This document shows positions 63,530 to 64,000 of a stretch of 64,000 nt of DNA, in pieces. How positions within the stretch are numbered: the stretch's first letter is position 1; every line of letters begins with the position of its first letter. Location of the stretch: positions 506,001 to 570,000 of the forward strand of contig NC_005090.1 in NCBI RefSeq assembly GCF_000196135.1, in the 5' to 3' direction. This DNA is from Wolinella succinogenes DSM 1740. Lineage in GTDB: Bacteria; Campylobacterota; Campylobacteria; Campylobacterales; Helicobacteraceae. The notes under the pieces are model-generated. The model did no database searches. It saw only the letters and a list, made by a program, of their open reading frames with translations, and was not told the DNA's origin. The position numbers and the translations under genes were made by a program.

Positions 63530-64000
63530 TTAGGGTAAGATATTGTGAGTGCGCTTCTCTAATCCTAGGCGATCGCTCTCTCCATAGAGAACGTCGGTGA
63601 TCACTCCTTGGGGATTGATGAAAAAGGTAGTAGGAATCGCCACCACTCCATAGCGTTTGGTGATGATTCGCGCCTCATCCTCAATAATGGAGTAGGAGTA
63701 GGGGTGCGCTTCAAGAAAGCCAAGCAGGTACGATTTGGGTTCTCCTACATTGATCGCAATCACTTCAAGATTGCCCTGATGCTTTTTGTAGAGTTCTTCT
63801 AGAAGAGGCATCTCTTTGAGGCAGGAGAGGCAGGTGCTTTGCCAAAAGCGAATGATAACTCCCTTTCCCTGAAGTTTTTGGAGGTCCATGGGAGCACCTT
63901 GGAGATTGTGGGTGCTGAGGGGAGGGGGAGGGGTGCCTGGTTTGATAATGGAGTTAACATCGCAACCTGCAAGAGTCAAGAGGAGTGAAAATAGAGCGCC
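63530..64000 (-). CDS. Thioredoxin-like lipoprotein, TlpA family (5' end outside window)
   Basis: The reading frame continues past the window end, so the first residues of the signal peptide are missing. The lipobox is LTLAGC. A thioredoxin fold follows with FWQSTCLSCLKEMPLL, where CLSC replaces the usual CxxC pair spacing CPxC, and VVAIPTTFFINPQG holds the cis-Pro. Probably a periplasmic reductase or metal-handling helper for the NosL-like protein, which follows it after 13 bp. Confidence 0.85.
   Translation of the reverse strand, partial: GALFSLLLTLAGCDVNSIIKPGTPPPPLSTHNLQGAPMDLQKLQGKGVIIRFWQSTCLSCLKEMPLLEELYKKHQGNLEVIAINVGEPKSYLLGFLEAHPYSYSIIEDEARIITKRYGVVAIPTTFFINPQGVITDVLYGESDRLGLEKRTHNILP

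Overview
The window looks like chromosome from a Campylobacterota (epsilonproteobacterial) species of the Wolinella/Helicobacteraceae type. The basis is gene order: fmt-birA-parA-parB-atpF'-atpFHAGDC-tolQR-tolA-tolB-pal-cpoB-slyD-fabD-mtnN is the order I know from Campylobacter jejuni, and the pairing of an ATP-grasp ligase with a UPF0323 lipoprotein is also typical of this group. Base composition is near even in most genes, genes are packed with 1-4 bp overlaps, and TTG/GTG starts are common. I see no rRNA, tRNA, CRISPR array or insertion sequence.

Layout. 1-2649: end of fmt, birA, and the parA/parB partition pair. 2702-8461: F1Fo ATP synthase genes with two b-type subunits (a and c subunits are not here). 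8458-13139: the Tol-Pal envelope system, joined to atpC by a 4-bp overlap. 13216-16606: slyD, a Fis-like regulator, fabD, mtnN and sixA. 16595-30539: a large type IV pilus locus whose gene order matches the MSHA (mannose-sensitive haemagglutinin) pilus. Its minus arm holds minor pilins, PilT, two pilins and a PilU-like ATPase. Its plus arm holds MshI/J/K-like proteins, a secretin, an SH3/TPR protein, an MshE-like ATPase and an MshG-like platform protein. The secretin gene carries a perfect, in-frame 456-bp tandem duplication. 30588-34788: a Fur-family regulator, then ffh-rpsP-khpA-rimM-trmD-rplS. 34815-49919: metabolism and DNA maintenance (cysE, speA, ybeY, ung, gatC, leuC, glnB, tkt, addB-like, yaaA, pycB, xseA). 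49933-55957: a YejABEF-type peptide importer and a nuclease-fold protein. 56028-58235: a lower-GC islet with an alpha/beta hydrolase and a membrane M48 protease. 58274-60104: ATP-grasp ligase and UPF0323 lipoprotein. 60234-61891: a Tat-exported iron-sulfur protein and cytochrome b without a catalytic partner. 61888-64000: pyrB, a NosL-like protein and a thioredoxin-like lipoprotein cut by the window end.

The most interesting points are the secretin duplication, the MSHA-like locus with a c-di-GMP-type motif in its extension ATPase, the ATP-grasp ligase next to a lipoprotein ending in Gly-Gly, the orphan formate-dehydrogenase-like electron transfer pair, and the M48 protease with an ankyrin-like tail. 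All assignments come from reading the sequence and from memory of the families. No database search was run.
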